Origin: Methylomonas montana
Lineage (GTDB): Bacteria; Pseudomonadota; Gammaproteobacteria; Methylococcales; Methylomonadaceae
Length of the DNA stretch: 64,000 bases
Assembly: GCF_030490285.1 (NCBI RefSeq)
Contig: NZ_CP129884.1
Location: 2,232,001 to 2,296,000, forward strand
Direction of reading: 5' to 3'
The translations under genes and the position numbers were made by a program. Of the stretch, positions 44,001-53,057 are shown one piece after another. How positions within the stretch are numbered: the first letter of the stretch is position 1; the number at the start of each line of letters is the position of its first letter. The notes beneath the pieces are model-generated. The model saw only the letters and a program-made list of their open reading frames with translations. It did not search any database and was not told where the DNA came from.

Positions 44001-44264
44001 ATGTCAGATGACTTGATTAGCCAATTGAAAACCATGCTTATCGAGGGCTTGCTCCTGGAAGACATCGTACCGGATGATCTTTCTGCGGATGCCGCTTTGT
44101 TCGGCGGCGGACTGGGATTGGATTCTATCGACGCGCTGGAAATAGGCGTGATGCTCGATCGCCAATACGGTATCAAGATCACGTCCGGCGACGAACGCAA
44201 TAATCAGATTTTTCTCTCTCTCCGTTCCCTCGCAGAATTCGTCGCCGCCAATCGCACCCGTTAA
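44001..44264 (+). CDS. Acyl carrier protein (second polyketide ACP)
   Basis: An 87-residue ACP with the motif GLGLDSIDALEIGV; the Ser takes phosphopantetheine. It has the same layout as the broken ACP remnant at 31.4 kb and is the intact paralogue. It opens the second plus-strand half of the island, divergent from the methyltransferase gene, and is followed 2 bases later by a COG4648-type membrane protein, as with the ACP at 31.5 kb. Confidence 0.92.
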   Translation: MSDDLISQLKTMLIEGLLLEDIVPDDLSADAALFGGGLGLDSIDALEIGVMLDRQYGIKITSGDERNNQIFLSLRSLAEFVAANRTR

Positions 44265-44266
44265 AT

Positions 44267-44878
44267 ATGGGTTATGTCATCAAGCCGATCGTCATTGCCT
44301 GTATTCTTGTCGCCTATCCATTCCTCAGTGCTTATCTAGCCGGCCTGGGCTTTGCCAGCTTTGAACTGTTGGTATTTGCGGCGCTAACGCTATGGCGCGG
44401 CATTACGGCGACGATGTTGGTCGCGCGACTGGGCAGTTTCTTATTGGCGGCCGTGTTGTTGGCGGGGGCATATTTTGCCAATGCCTATTTCATCTGGCTG
44501 GTCCCCTCGTTTGCCTATTTGTGGCTGACGGTCTTGTTCGGGCATACCTTATGGTCGCCGCCCTCTTTTTGCGAACGCCTGGTGCGCTTGCAATTTCCGG
44601 ACTTAGTACCTGGCATTGCCGAATACTGTCGGGAGCTGACCTGGGTCTGGACCTTGTTTTTCGCCGTCAACATGGTGATCTGCGCCTTGCTGCCGGTTAT
44701 CGCCGGGCAAACCGCTTGGGCACTCTATACCGGGGTGCTGATTTATGGGCTGATGGCTTTACTGGGAACCGGCGAATGGTTTTACCGGCATCGGCGTTTT
44801 CCCGATCTGGAGATTCCGCCGGCGTTGGAGACTTTCAAATGCATCGCTATGAACGGTCATAAGGTATTCAAGGGATGA
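44267..44878 (+). CDS. COG4648-type inner-membrane protein, copy 2
   Basis: A 203-residue membrane protein with about five helices, paralogous to the 31.8-kb gene. Shared landmarks are SPPSFCERLVRLQFPDLVPG against YPPTVVERLARLEDPNLPPK, split by similar loops, then a Trp-rich helix and a GEW/GEM end. The C-terminal tail is longer (about 25 residues). It overlaps the LolA-like gene in ATGA. Its biochemical role is unknown; it is linked to ACPs in aryl-polyene clusters. Confidence 0.75.
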   Translation: MGYVIKPIVIACILVAYPFLSAYLAGLGFASFELLVFAALTLWRGITATMLVARLGSFLLAAVLLAGAYFANAYFIWLVPSFAYLWLTVLFGHTLWSPPSFCERLVRLQFPDLVPGIAEYCRELTWVWTLFFAVNMVICALLPVIAGQTAWALYTGVLIYGLMALLGTGEWFYRHRRFPDLEIPPALETFKCIAMNGHKVFKG

Positions 44879-45507
44879 GTTTTAAACGCAGCCTGTTTTT
44901 GCTCCTGGCCTTATTGCCCGTTGCTGGATTGGCCGATGAAGCCGTGCTGACCGAATTGTTGGCCCGCATCCGCCAAACTGACCAGTCATTTTTTCGCTAC
45001 GAGGAAACCCGCATACTGGAGCTGGCCTCGTCGCCATGGCATGGTCAAGGTTACATGCTATCCGGTCCGGACGGCAGCATAGTCAAATTGCAACTGCAAC
45101 CCGCGCGGGTGATCATGGCTATCGCCGAACAGCGCATGTACTACTGGGATCCGCAACAAAACCAACGCCACAGCGCGGCTTTAGGCTCGGCTGGTCCCGC
45201 GGGCGAGCAGATCACGGTATTCCGTTCCATCCTGCAGGGCCGCACCGAAGAATTGCAAACAAGCTATGACCTTGTCGCCGAAAAGCAAGGCAAGCGATGG
45301 ACCTTGCGGATGACGCCTAAACCGGAACTCAGCAACGATGAGATTCCGGCTATCGAAATCTCCGGTGACGAAGAGGACAAACAGCGGCGCATCCTGATCC
45401 GTCAAGCGGACGGTGAATCTACCGAGTACCGGATGCAGAAAGCCTCTGCAGCCCAGCAACAGGAATATTCCTTCCAGCATTTGCTGCTGGAAGCGATCGG
45501 AGAATAA
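44875..45507 (+). CDS. LolA-like periplasmic lipid/pigment carrier
   Basis: A 210-residue periplasmic protein with a signal peptide (MSFKRSLFLLLALLPVAGLA) and a LolA/LolB-like half-barrel. Recognition rests on SFFRYEETRILELASSPWHG and later LRMTPKPEL, the LolA-type strand pattern. Such proteins accompany the MMPL exporter in aryl-polyene and xanthomonadin clusters and are thought to carry the lipidated pigment across the periplasm to the outer membrane. It begins in ATGA overlap with the membrane protein gene, and the exporter gene follows 3 bases after its stop. Confidence 0.83.
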   Translation: MSFKRSLFLLLALLPVAGLADEAVLTELLARIRQTDQSFFRYEETRILELASSPWHGQGYMLSGPDGSIVKLQLQPARVIMAIAEQRMYYWDPQQNQRHSAALGSAGPAGEQITVFRSILQGRTEELQTSYDLVAEKQGKRWTLRMTPKPELSNDEIPAIEISGDEEDKQRRILIRQADGESTEYRMQKASAAQQQEYSFQHLLLEAIGE

Positions 45508-45510
45508 GGC

Positions 45511-47841
45511 GTGTCTTTCGTCTGGAGAAAGCGCTGGTTCATACTGCTGTTTCCGCTATTGTTGGCGGTGACTGTCTGGCAACTTCGGGTCGAGACAGAC
45601 CTGAACGCTTTTTTTACCGCTACCGACGACGAAGATTCCAGGCTGTTGTCCGGCTTGTTGAAATCCGGCGAACTATCGCGGCGCTATATGTTAGTGGTCG
45701 AAAAGGCGGAACCGGCGAACTCGGCTAGCGAAACCAGCCCTACGGAATCCCCGCTTTCCTTAGCCGTATTCAGCGCTCGACTGCTTAGTCAGTTTGCCAA
45801 GCTGGAAGACGTGGAACAGGTGTGGCCGGCCGACCAGCCGCCCCGCGACTGGATCGATGCCGTAGCGTCTTACGCGCCTTACCAGGCCCGCATATTCAGC
45901 CTGAATCCCGAACAGGACGGGCAGGAATTATTCGATCCTGCCAAGTTGGCAGCTAAGGCAGAAGGACTCAAACAGGCTCTGCTTTCACCCCAGGGCAGTT
46001 TCGTCAAAGCCATCGCCAAGCAGGATCCTTTGTTATTGTCACTGAACGGCTTCAAGGATTTACAGGGCCAATTCCAGCAACAAGCCAAGCTCGGTGACGG
46101 CGGTGCCCTGATCTTGCAAAGCCGGCCGGCTGCGTTGGATTCCGAAGCACATACCCGGCTGCAAGCGGCGATCCGGGCCAGCTTCGACAGCTTGAACTCA
46201 GAAACCGGCGGCGCCTTTCGGCTCTCCATGGCCGGGGTACCGGTGTTCAGCGTGGCGGCCCAAAGCGAGATCAGCCAGGACGTGACTCTGGTTTCGGTGG
46301 TGTCCAGCCTCGCCGTGGCCTTGGTGTTTATCTTCCTGTTTCATTCTTTTTCTGCCTTGCACTGGGTGATGATGGTGCAGGGCGCTTCCTTTGTGATCGG
46401 CACCTTGGCGACAGCATTGGTGTTCCAGGATGTCCACAGTTTGACACTGGCTCTCGGCGCCAGCTTGATTGGCATCTCTTCCGATTATCCCATTCATGTG
46501 ATGGTACATTGCGCCAAACACCGCAATACGCCGCTTTCAGCGGTCCGGTTGCTGTGGCCGAGTCTGTTAATGGGCGGCTTGACCACCGTCATCGGCTATG
46601 GCGCTTTGGGCTTTACCGGGTTTCCAGGCTTCGAGCAAATCGCCGTGTTTGCCGTAGCCAGCATTGCCGGGTCCTTGGGCCTGACCCGCTGGGTGTTGCC
46701 GGCCTTGCTGACTCATTCCTCGTTGCACGCTGCGCATTTGCCGGGCATCGGCGCCTGGGTGGATTTCTGCGGCCGTCACCGGAAATTGTTGCTGGGTCTG
46801 TTCGGCGTCGGCGTGATATTTGCCGGACTATCCCTACCGCAAATCCGCTGGATGGACGATATGCAAAATCTGGCGATGGACATGGATTTGTTGAAACGGC
46901 AGGATGCGACGGTGCGTTCTCATTTTTCCAGTATCGAGCCGGGCCGCTTTGTGTTGATACAAGCGGACGACTGGGAAACCGCGCTCCAACGTTCCGAAGC
47001 GGCCGAGCGGCGCTTGAAGGCGCTGAAGCAGGCCGGTGTCGTCAGCGAATACCACGGCCTGTTTCCTTGGCTGGTGTCCGAACAACTGCAAACCGAAAAC
47101 GCCAAAGTTTACCAACGAGGTCTAACTCCGGAGTTTCAGCAAGCCTGGAAAGCTGGATTATCCAAGGCTGGCCTGTCCGTCGAGAAACTGGGTACGCTGT
47201 TTCCTGCGTCGGCTGAACCATTGCAACCCGCTGCGGTAATGGATTCGCCGGTACGGCATATCCTGTCCGGACAAATGCTGGCCGGGCAAAATGGCGTGAT
47301 GTTGTCGCTGTGGCTGGGCGAGCACGATCCCGATCAACTGATCGAAGGCCTGGCCGGTTTGGAAGGCACTCGTTACTTCAGTCAAAAGGATCAATTGGAT
47401 CATTTGGCAGGAAAATATCGGGACCGATCTTTAGTGATGCTGGGCATCGGTATCGGCGTGATGGCGCTGTTTATCTGGCTGCAGCAACGCGATCTGCGTA
47501 AGGTATTTTTGACCCTGTTGCCTTCCGTGGCGTCTGTTCTGTTCATTTTCGCCACCTGGGCGTTGATGGGCGAGGAAGTCAGTTTCCTGCATGTGATTGG
47601 CCTGTTGTTGTCGGTATCGCTATGCGTGGATTACGGGATATTCTTTATCGACAATCGCGGCCGCGATGCCGATGTCACCTACCACGCCATCGCCTCATCG
47701 ACCCTGACGACGATTGCTTCCTTTGGAGCGCTTGGGCTAGGCAAGACGCCAACCTTGCCGATTCTGGCGCTGTCGGTGAGCTTGGGTGTTACCTTGGGTT
47801 TTCTACTCTGTCCTTTACTGATCCAAAAGCCAACTAATTAA
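45511..47841 (+). CDS. MMPL/RND-family exporter
   Basis: A 776-residue inner-membrane transporter with one helix at the N-terminus, a large periplasmic domain, a block of five helices (residues 255-400), a second periplasmic domain and a final block of five helices. The opening LRVETDLNAFFTA is typical of COG4258 exporters. ALGASLIGISSDYPIHVMVH and VSLCVDYGIFF are the duplicated transmembrane motifs bearing the proton-relay Asp. It probably moves the lipid-linked aryl polyene out of the inner membrane to the LolA-like carrier. The start is a GTG with GGAG eight bases upstream. The stop overlaps the next ATG. Confidence 0.9.
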   Translation: MSFVWRKRWFILLFPLLLAVTVWQLRVETDLNAFFTATDDEDSRLLSGLLKSGELSRRYMLVVEKAEPANSASETSPTESPLSLAVFSARLLSQFAKLEDVEQVWPADQPPRDWIDAVASYAPYQARIFSLNPEQDGQELFDPAKLAAKAEGLKQALLSPQGSFVKAIAKQDPLLLSLNGFKDLQGQFQQQAKLGDGGALILQSRPAALDSEAHTRLQAAIRASFDSLNSETGGAFRLSMAGVPVFSVAAQSEISQDVTLVSVVSSLAVALVFIFLFHSFSALHWVMMVQGASFVIGTLATALVFQDVHSLTLALGASLIGISSDYPIHVMVHCAKHRNTPLSAVRLLWPSLLMGGLTTVIGYGALGFTGFPGFEQIAVFAVASIAGSLGLTRWVLPALLTHSSLHAAHLPGIGAWVDFCGRHRKLLLGLFGVGVIFAGLSLPQIRWMDDMQNLAMDMDLLKRQDATVRSHFSSIEPGRFVLIQADDWETALQRSEAAERRLKALKQAGVVSEYHGLFPWLVSEQLQTENAKVYQRGLTPEFQQAWKAGLSKAGLSVEKLGTLFPASAEPLQPAAVMDSPVRHILSGQMLAGQNGVMLSLWLGEHDPDQLIEGLAGLEGTRYFSQKDQLDHLAGKYRDRSLVMLGIGIGVMALFIWLQQRDLRKVFLTLLPSVASVLFIFATWALMGEEVSFLHVIGLLLSVSLCVDYGIFFIDNRGRDADVTYHAIASSTLTTIASFGALGLGKTPTLPILALSVSLGVTLGFLLCPLLIQKPTN

Positions 47842-49040
47842 TGACGATCCCGCAGATACCGCCAGTTTCCGTCACGGCCTACCAGTGCGTCAGCGCTGCC
47901 GGCGACGATGTGGAAGCCTTATACTCGAGTTTGATCGACAATCGCAGCTGTCTGAAACTGCTACAACTGTTCGATATTCCTTTCGAAACGGTGGTGGGCG
48001 AGGTGACGTCACCTTTGCCGGAAATTCGTCCCAGCCTGAAAGCCTATGATTGCCGCAATGCCAGGCTGGCGCTTAAAGCGCTGAGCCAGGGCGGTTTTCG
48101 CGCCGAGGTGGAACGGGCAATCGCAAGGTATGGCGCGGCACGAGTGGGCTTGATATTGGGCACCAGCACTTCGGGTATTTACGACTCCGAGAATGCTTAT
48201 GCCCGTTTGCGGCAAGATGGCGTGATGCCCGGCGATTTTCATTTCCTGCAAGTCCAGACGGCCCAGGCCACCGCGGAGTTTTTGCGGCTGGAACTGGGTT
48301 TGCATGGGCCTTGCTATGCGATTTCCACGGCCTGTTCTTCCAGCGCGAAAGCCTTGGCGGCAGCGCAACGGTTGATTGCGACAGACTGTTGCGACGCGGT
48401 GTTGGTGGCCGGGGTGGACAGTTTATGCCGCTTGACGCTACGCGGTTTCAACAGTTTGCAATTAATTTCGCCACAAGCCTGCCGGCCGATGGATGCCGAG
48501 CGCCAAGGCATCAACATCGGCGAGGGGGCGGCTTTGCTGCTGCTGGAAAAGCAAAGCTCGGACAATGCCGGCCGGCCTCGACTGTTGGCAGTGGGGGAGT
48601 CCTCCGATGCCCATCACATGAGCGCGCCTCATCCCGACGGGGTCGGCGCGGCAACCGCCATGGCCCAAGCCTTGCGCCTGGCGGGGCGGCAAGTAGGCGA
48701 GGTCGATTACATCAACCTGCACGCCACCGCCAGCACGCTTAACGATCTATCTGAGGCCAGAGCGGTGGTCAGCCTGTTTCCGAATCCACCGCCCTGCAGC
48801 GGCGTGAAAGGTTTGCTTGGCCACACCTTGGGTGCGGCCGGCGCGGTGGAAACTGTGGTCAGTCTGCTGGCTTTGGAACGGGGTTTTTTACCTGGTACTT
48901 GCGGGTTGAAGCGGCCGGACCCGGAATGTCTGTTTCCGGTCGTCGCCGCGCCGAACCTGGAATTTAGCCCTCGACTGATATTGAGCAATGCCTTTGGTTT
49001 TGGCGGCAATAACGCCAGTGTTTTGCTGGAGGCCGCGTGA
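47841..49040 (+). CDS. Beta-ketoacyl-ACP synthase, second ApeO-like copy
   Basis: A 399-residue condensing enzyme with Cys165 in STACSSSAKAL, His294 in NLHATAS (Gly of the usual HGT replaced by Ala) and His328 in LGHTLGAAG. All three catalytic residues are present. It is most like the 26.8-kb ketosynthase among the window's three. The stop of the exporter gene overlaps its ATG, and the chain-length-factor-like gene overlaps its own stop, making a clear KS/CLF pair. Two ApeO-like ketosynthases in one island are more than a minimal cluster needs. Confidence 0.88.
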   Translation: MTIPQIPPVSVTAYQCVSAAGDDVEALYSSLIDNRSCLKLLQLFDIPFETVVGEVTSPLPEIRPSLKAYDCRNARLALKALSQGGFRAEVERAIARYGAARVGLILGTSTSGIYDSENAYARLRQDGVMPGDFHFLQVQTAQATAEFLRLELGLHGPCYAISTACSSSAKALAAAQRLIATDCCDAVLVAGVDSLCRLTLRGFNSLQLISPQACRPMDAERQGINIGEGAALLLLEKQSSDNAGRPRLLAVGESSDAHHMSAPHPDGVGAATAMAQALRLAGRQVGEVDYINLHATASTLNDLSEARAVVSLFPNPPPCSGVKGLLGHTLGAAGAVETVVSLLALERGFLPGTCGLKRPDPECLFPVVAAPNLEFSPRLILSNAFGFGGNNASVLLEAA

Positions 49041-49777
49041 TGGAATGCATGAGTCTGCTCGGCTTTGGCGCCTGTGCGCCGGACGCTGAATTTCGGGCCA
49101 GTCTGCCGTTTCCGGCCTTTGATATTAATCGCCAGACGATTCCGCCGCTGTTGCGCCGCCGTAGTAGCCAGGCGATGCAATTGGCGTTCAGCGCGGCGGC
49201 AGCGGCCTGCGAGCATGCCCAACGCTCGCCGGCGACGCTGCCTTCGATATTCGCCAGCGTGGCCGGCGAAATCAAGACCACCGACCTGCTTTGCACCGAG
49301 TTGGTCAAGCCGGAAGGAGTGATGTCCCCCAGCGCTTTTCACAATTCCGTGCAAAATACCGCGGCCGCTTATTGGAGTATTGCCCAGCTATGTACCCAGC
49401 CTGCCAGCGCGTTAGCGGCAGGATCAGACACCTTTGCGATGGCCTTGTTGGAAGTCTGGTGCCAATTGGCTTGCCAAGGCGGCGAGCTGCTGCTGGTTTG
49501 CTACGATGAACCCTGGCCGGAATATCTCGATCCGGGCTGCGGCGAGTCGGCTTTTGGCTGTGCCTTGGTGTTGGCAGCCGGAATGGTGGAGGGCAGTATC
49601 ATGCAACTCGGCAGACCTCAAACAGGAGCGCCGACTTTACCACCCGCCTGGGCGGCGTTGATTGCGAAAATGCCGATCTTGGCGGCCATGCCCTTGCTTG
49701 AACGGGCCGCGAGAGCAGAAAATCACCCGCAAGTCGTGTCGGTTTCGCCGGCGTGGCAGGTTGAAGTCAGCGGTTGA
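49040..49777 (+). CDS. Ketosynthase-like chain length factor (ApeC-like), copy 2
   Basis: A 245-residue N-terminal-half ketosynthase-like protein. MSPSAFHNSVQNTAAAYWSI is the family hallmark; the usual catalytic Cys-Ser-Ser is absent. It matches the 30.4-kb copy in layout (FSLCVHNAIAGLSSI there). The start is the ATG at 49040 with GGAGG seven bases upstream; a GTG one codon earlier is possible. It should pair with the ketosynthase encoded just before it. The C-terminal 50 residues are weakly conserved. Confidence 0.78.
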   Translation: MECMSLLGFGACAPDAEFRASLPFPAFDINRQTIPPLLRRRSSQAMQLAFSAAAAACEHAQRSPATLPSIFASVAGEIKTTDLLCTELVKPEGVMSPSAFHNSVQNTAAAYWSIAQLCTQPASALAAGSDTFAMALLEVWCQLACQGGELLLVCYDEPWPEYLDPGCGESAFGCALVLAAGMVEGSIMQLGRPQTGAPTLPPAWAALIAKMPILAAMPLLERAARAENHPQVVSVSPAWQVEVSG

Positions 49778-49857
49778 TAGCGGTTTTTGACCTCCTGAAC
49801 TTTGCTATGCTTGCGCAAAAGACAGATTTTCGAGCGATTTTTTATTAAACAGATCAG

Positions 49858-51066
49858 ATGATGCCCGACAATAAACAAAATGTTTTTGACTACGACGTCG
49901 TCGTAGTCGGTGGCGGCCCGGCCGGTTCGACGGCGGCGACTTTGCTGGCACAATATGGCCACAAGATTTTGCTGTTGGAGAGCGACCGACATCCGCGCTT
50001 CCACATTGGCGAATCCATGCTGCCTTTTAGCGAGCCGGTCATTCAGCGCTTGGGGATAGATTGGAGCGCCGGCAACCTGGCTAAGAGCGGGGCGGTTTTC
50101 ATCGACGAAACCACCGAACAGCGCATGTATTTCCCGCTAAGCGTACACCGTAAAACCTACCAGATCGAACGCGGCCCCTTCGACCAGCTGTTGTTTGAAA
50201 ACGCCGCCAAACACGGTGTCGAAACCCATCAGGAAGAAAAAGTATTGGATGTCTCCTGTCAGCCACAAGGGGTGGACATCGTTTCCGATAAGGGCCAATA
50301 CCGCTGTCGCTATTTGATTGATGCCACGGGCCGCAGCGCGTTGACGGGCAGGAAAGGCAAGGCCATCCAGCGCATCGAAAATTTGGGCAAGTTTGCGGTG
50401 TATAGCCACTTTCAGAATATTCAGCCGGGCGAAGAGGCCGATGATCTGTTCCGTTCCGGCAATATTTATGTGCCGGTCGTGGACATCGGCTGGATCTGGG
50501 TCATTCCACTGTCCGGACGGCGCTTGAGCGTTGGGCTGGTGGTCCAAAAAGATCGCCCCAGAGACTGTGACGCAGAAGCATTGTTGCGCCGTTATCTGGC
50601 GGCTTCACCTATTTTGAACCGATTGCTGGCGGGGGCAGAGCAATCTGCACCCGTTCGGGTTGAAGCGGATTTCAGCTACACCAACCAAAGCCGCTACGGC
50701 TCTCGCTACGCTTGTTGCGGCGACGCCGCCGGTTTCCTTGATCCGGTGTTTTCCTCCGGCGTATTTCTGGCTTTCACCAGTGCCGCTCGCGTCGCTGACC
50801 GCGTTCACCAAGGGCTGGCGGAAGGGCGTGAAGCCGATCCTGAGCTACACGCCGAGGACGATCAGAATTACTTGTTGGGTTTCAACACCATGCGGCTGTT
50901 CGTGGAACGCTTTTACCAATCCAACATCGTCCATAACTTGTTTTTCGAGGCCGACCGCGATCCCGATTTGAAAGCCCAGATTGCGCAGCTCTTGGCGGGC
51001 GATTTATGGGTCGACAACAACACCTTGCAACAAAGTCTGCTGGCTGGGCGCCGAAACGTAAGTTAA
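49858..51066 (+). CDS. Flavin-dependent halogenase-like oxidoreductase (copy 3)
   Basis: A 402-residue FAD enzyme. The motif VVVGGGPAGSTAA lies at residues 15-27, GESMLP at 51-56, Lys76 in AKSGAVF at the halogenase lysine position, and WIWVIP (W.W.IP) in mid-protein, with GDAAGFLDPVFSSGV later. It closes the island, 80 bases after the second chain-length-factor gene, and is the third such paralogue in the window. Members of this branch hydroxylate or halogenate carrier-bound aromatic rings. The exact reaction is not deducible. Confidence 0.82.
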   Translation: MMPDNKQNVFDYDVVVVGGGPAGSTAATLLAQYGHKILLLESDRHPRFHIGESMLPFSEPVIQRLGIDWSAGNLAKSGAVFIDETTEQRMYFPLSVHRKTYQIERGPFDQLLFENAAKHGVETHQEEKVLDVSCQPQGVDIVSDKGQYRCRYLIDATGRSALTGRKGKAIQRIENLGKFAVYSHFQNIQPGEEADDLFRSGNIYVPVVDIGWIWVIPLSGRRLSVGLVVQKDRPRDCDAEALLRRYLAASPILNRLLAGAEQSAPVRVEADFSYTNQSRYGSRYACCGDAAGFLDPVFSSGVFLAFTSAARVADRVHQGLAEGREADPELHAEDDQNYLLGFNTMRLFVERFYQSNIVHNLFFEADRDPDLKAQIAQLLAGDLWVDNNTLQQSLLAGRRNVS

Positions 51067-51120
51067 TTTTTTTCGCCGGTTGACTGTCACTGATTGATAT
51101 AACCGGATCTCTGCAAACGG

Positions 51121-52581
51121 TTAGCCGATTTTATCCATCGTTTGCGCCAGACGGCAAATGGCCTCATCAATCTGGTTTGCCTGAATCATGCCGTAACCCA
51201 GAGCAAAGCCGTTACGCGCAGGTTTTTGCGTAGCGTAGCTATCCAAAGGCTGCAAGCGAATGCCTTCGGCGGCCGCTGTTAGCGCCAATTTTCTTGCCTG
51301 CAGCGACTCTGCCAGTTCCACCGTTAGGTGTAAACCCACATCGGCGCCAATCACGCTCAGCCTGTCGCCGCAATGTCGATCCAACGACTGCTTCAGTATA
51401 GAGCGGCGCTCGGCATAGATTTTGTGCATCTTGCGAATGTGGCGCAGCAGATGGCCTTCCTCGATGAATGCGGCCAGCATATCCTGCGCGATCACCGCGC
51501 AATGCCAATCGGTGTAGGCCTTTGCCGCAACCAATGCGCGCCTGGCCCAGAGCGGCGTAACCACGTAACCGAGCCGGATTGAAGGAAACAGGCTTTTGGA
51601 AAAGGTGCCGACATAAAATACCGATCCGTGACGATCCAGCGTCTGTAGTGCATCGATTGGCCGGTCGTTGAAGCGAAATTCGCCATCGTAATCGTCCTCA
51701 ATCACCACCGCACCACGGCTCTGAGCAAAATCCAACAGAGCTGCCCGGCGCCTTGCCGATAGCGTGACGCCAAGCGGGCACTGGTGCGAAGGCGTGACGT
51801 AGATCACCCGCGCATCCTCCGGCAGACGCTCGACCACCAGTCCCTCATGATCGACCGGAATGGGCGCGATTTTGGCGCGAGCAGCGGCAAATGCCGCTCG
51901 CAGTGGCGGATAACCGGGCTCTTCTACGGCGACGACTGTTTTGTCCGGAGTGACCAATATCCGTGCCAGTAAATCGAAAGCCTGCTGGGCACCGGCCGTC
52001 ACCACCACATTCTCCACCCGGCAGGAAACCGCTCTGGCATAAGAAATATGCTTGGTGATCGCCACCCGCAACGCTTCCCGCCCTTCGGGTTCAGTATACG
52101 CGGCGGGCGTTTTCGTCAGTGGCCGTAAAATCCTGGTCGATAAACGTCGCCACAGGGAAAAGGGGAACAATGTCTTATCGGGAAGTCCCACCCGAAAGTC
52201 GTAACGGAACGCATCCCGCGACATCGGTCCCGGAAAAATCGGCGGCGGCTGCCGCCAGAATTCGTTCAGGCGCACATCCGGCAAACTAACGCGGTTCGGC
52301 GTCCTGCTCGGCATCGGCTGGGATGCGAGGTTGGCAACATAAGTCCCCACGTTGGGGTGAATCACCAAGTAACCTTCGCTCAATAAAAGATCATATGCAG
52401 CCACGACGGTATTGCGCGAGACGCCAAGTGCCGCGGCCAGCGCGCGGGTGGATGGCAGGCGCAGTCCCGGCTGCAGCCTGCCATCGTCAATTGCGGCCCT
52501 CAACTGGCGATGCACGGTGCGGAGCAAATCACCGGAACCTTGCGGCGGCAACGTAATTGCCAAATCGAAAAATGGTCTCAT
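51121..52581 (-). CDS. MocR/PdxR-type transcriptional regulator (GntR HTH + aminotransferase domain)
   Basis: A 486-residue fusion. The N-terminal GntR winged helix-turn-helix (residues 15-75) has GLRLPSTRALAAALGVSRNT. The C-terminal two-thirds is a fold-type I aminotransferase domain with the PLP lysine in VGTFSKSLFPSIRLGY. MocR regulators sense PLP or amino-compound adducts and control vitamin B6, GABA, taurine or similar metabolism, usually from a divergent promoter. The divergent neighbour here is a frameshifted gene followed by a haloalkane dehalogenase, so its present target is unclear. No pdxST lies in the window. Confidence 0.92.
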   Translation of the reverse strand: MRPFFDLAITLPPQGSGDLLRTVHRQLRAAIDDGRLQPGLRLPSTRALAAALGVSRNTVVAAYDLLLSEGYLVIHPNVGTYVANLASQPMPSRTPNRVSLPDVRLNEFWRQPPPIFPGPMSRDAFRYDFRVGLPDKTLFPFSLWRRLSTRILRPLTKTPAAYTEPEGREALRVAITKHISYARAVSCRVENVVVTAGAQQAFDLLARILVTPDKTVVAVEEPGYPPLRAAFAAARAKIAPIPVDHEGLVVERLPEDARVIYVTPSHQCPLGVTLSARRRAALLDFAQSRGAVVIEDDYDGEFRFNDRPIDALQTLDRHGSVFYVGTFSKSLFPSIRLGYVVTPLWARRALVAAKAYTDWHCAVIAQDMLAAFIEEGHLLRHIRKMHKIYAERRSILKQSLDRHCGDRLSVIGADVGLHLTVELAESLQARKLALTAAAEGIRLQPLDSYATQKPARNGFALGYGMIQANQIDEAICRLAQTMDKIG

Positions 52582-52671
52582 GATTTTTTTGATTGGTGGA
52601 TCTTACCTGGCATCGCAAGCGGTCGTATTTTATCCGCACCTGACGAGAATCCAACATTAAGGAGAAGTATC

Positions 52672-53057
52672 TTGACCATGACCATAGAGCCTGCAAACGT
52701 AGCCCGCAAAGGCGTGCGCTTTGTTTCATCCTTCAACGGCTCATCTCGGCTAGCCACGCTTTACAGCACGGCGGCTATGGAAAATCGCTCGCCCGATGCC
52801 TACTTTTATTCTAACAGAAAAACTCGGCCGTCAAGGTCGTCATCGTGCCGGTGTCAGGCGGACTTCTGGCGGAAATCTTGCCGCAACTGGCAATCTCTGG
52901 GCTGAGTCAGGATAGAAACGCCGCTGCCTGCGCAGCATTCTCGGCCAATACGTTTCAGAACAGTATCGTGGTCGGACTGGACGACGCCACGCTGACGGGC
53001 GGGCCGCCGGTGATGCTCTGGGCGGCGGATGGGAGACGCTGTAGTTGTAACAGATGA
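52672..53057 (+). pseudogene. Frameshifted gene of unknown function
   Basis: A well-formed start (TTG at 52672, AAGGAG seven bases upstream) reads MTMTIEPANVARKGVRF and on to about residue 50. Meaningful-looking sequence then continues in another frame from near 52815 (VKVVIVPVSGGLLAEILPQ, ending at a stop at 53055-53057). One base appears lost or gained. The family is not recognised. It is divergent from the MocR regulator and may once have been its target. The region 53058-53244 holds no gene. Confidence 0.45.

Noticed and set aside
46509-47216. A 235-codon plus-strand frame inside the exporter gene
   Set aside because: Out-of-frame shadow of the MMPL exporter, which has consistent transmembrane pattern and motifs.
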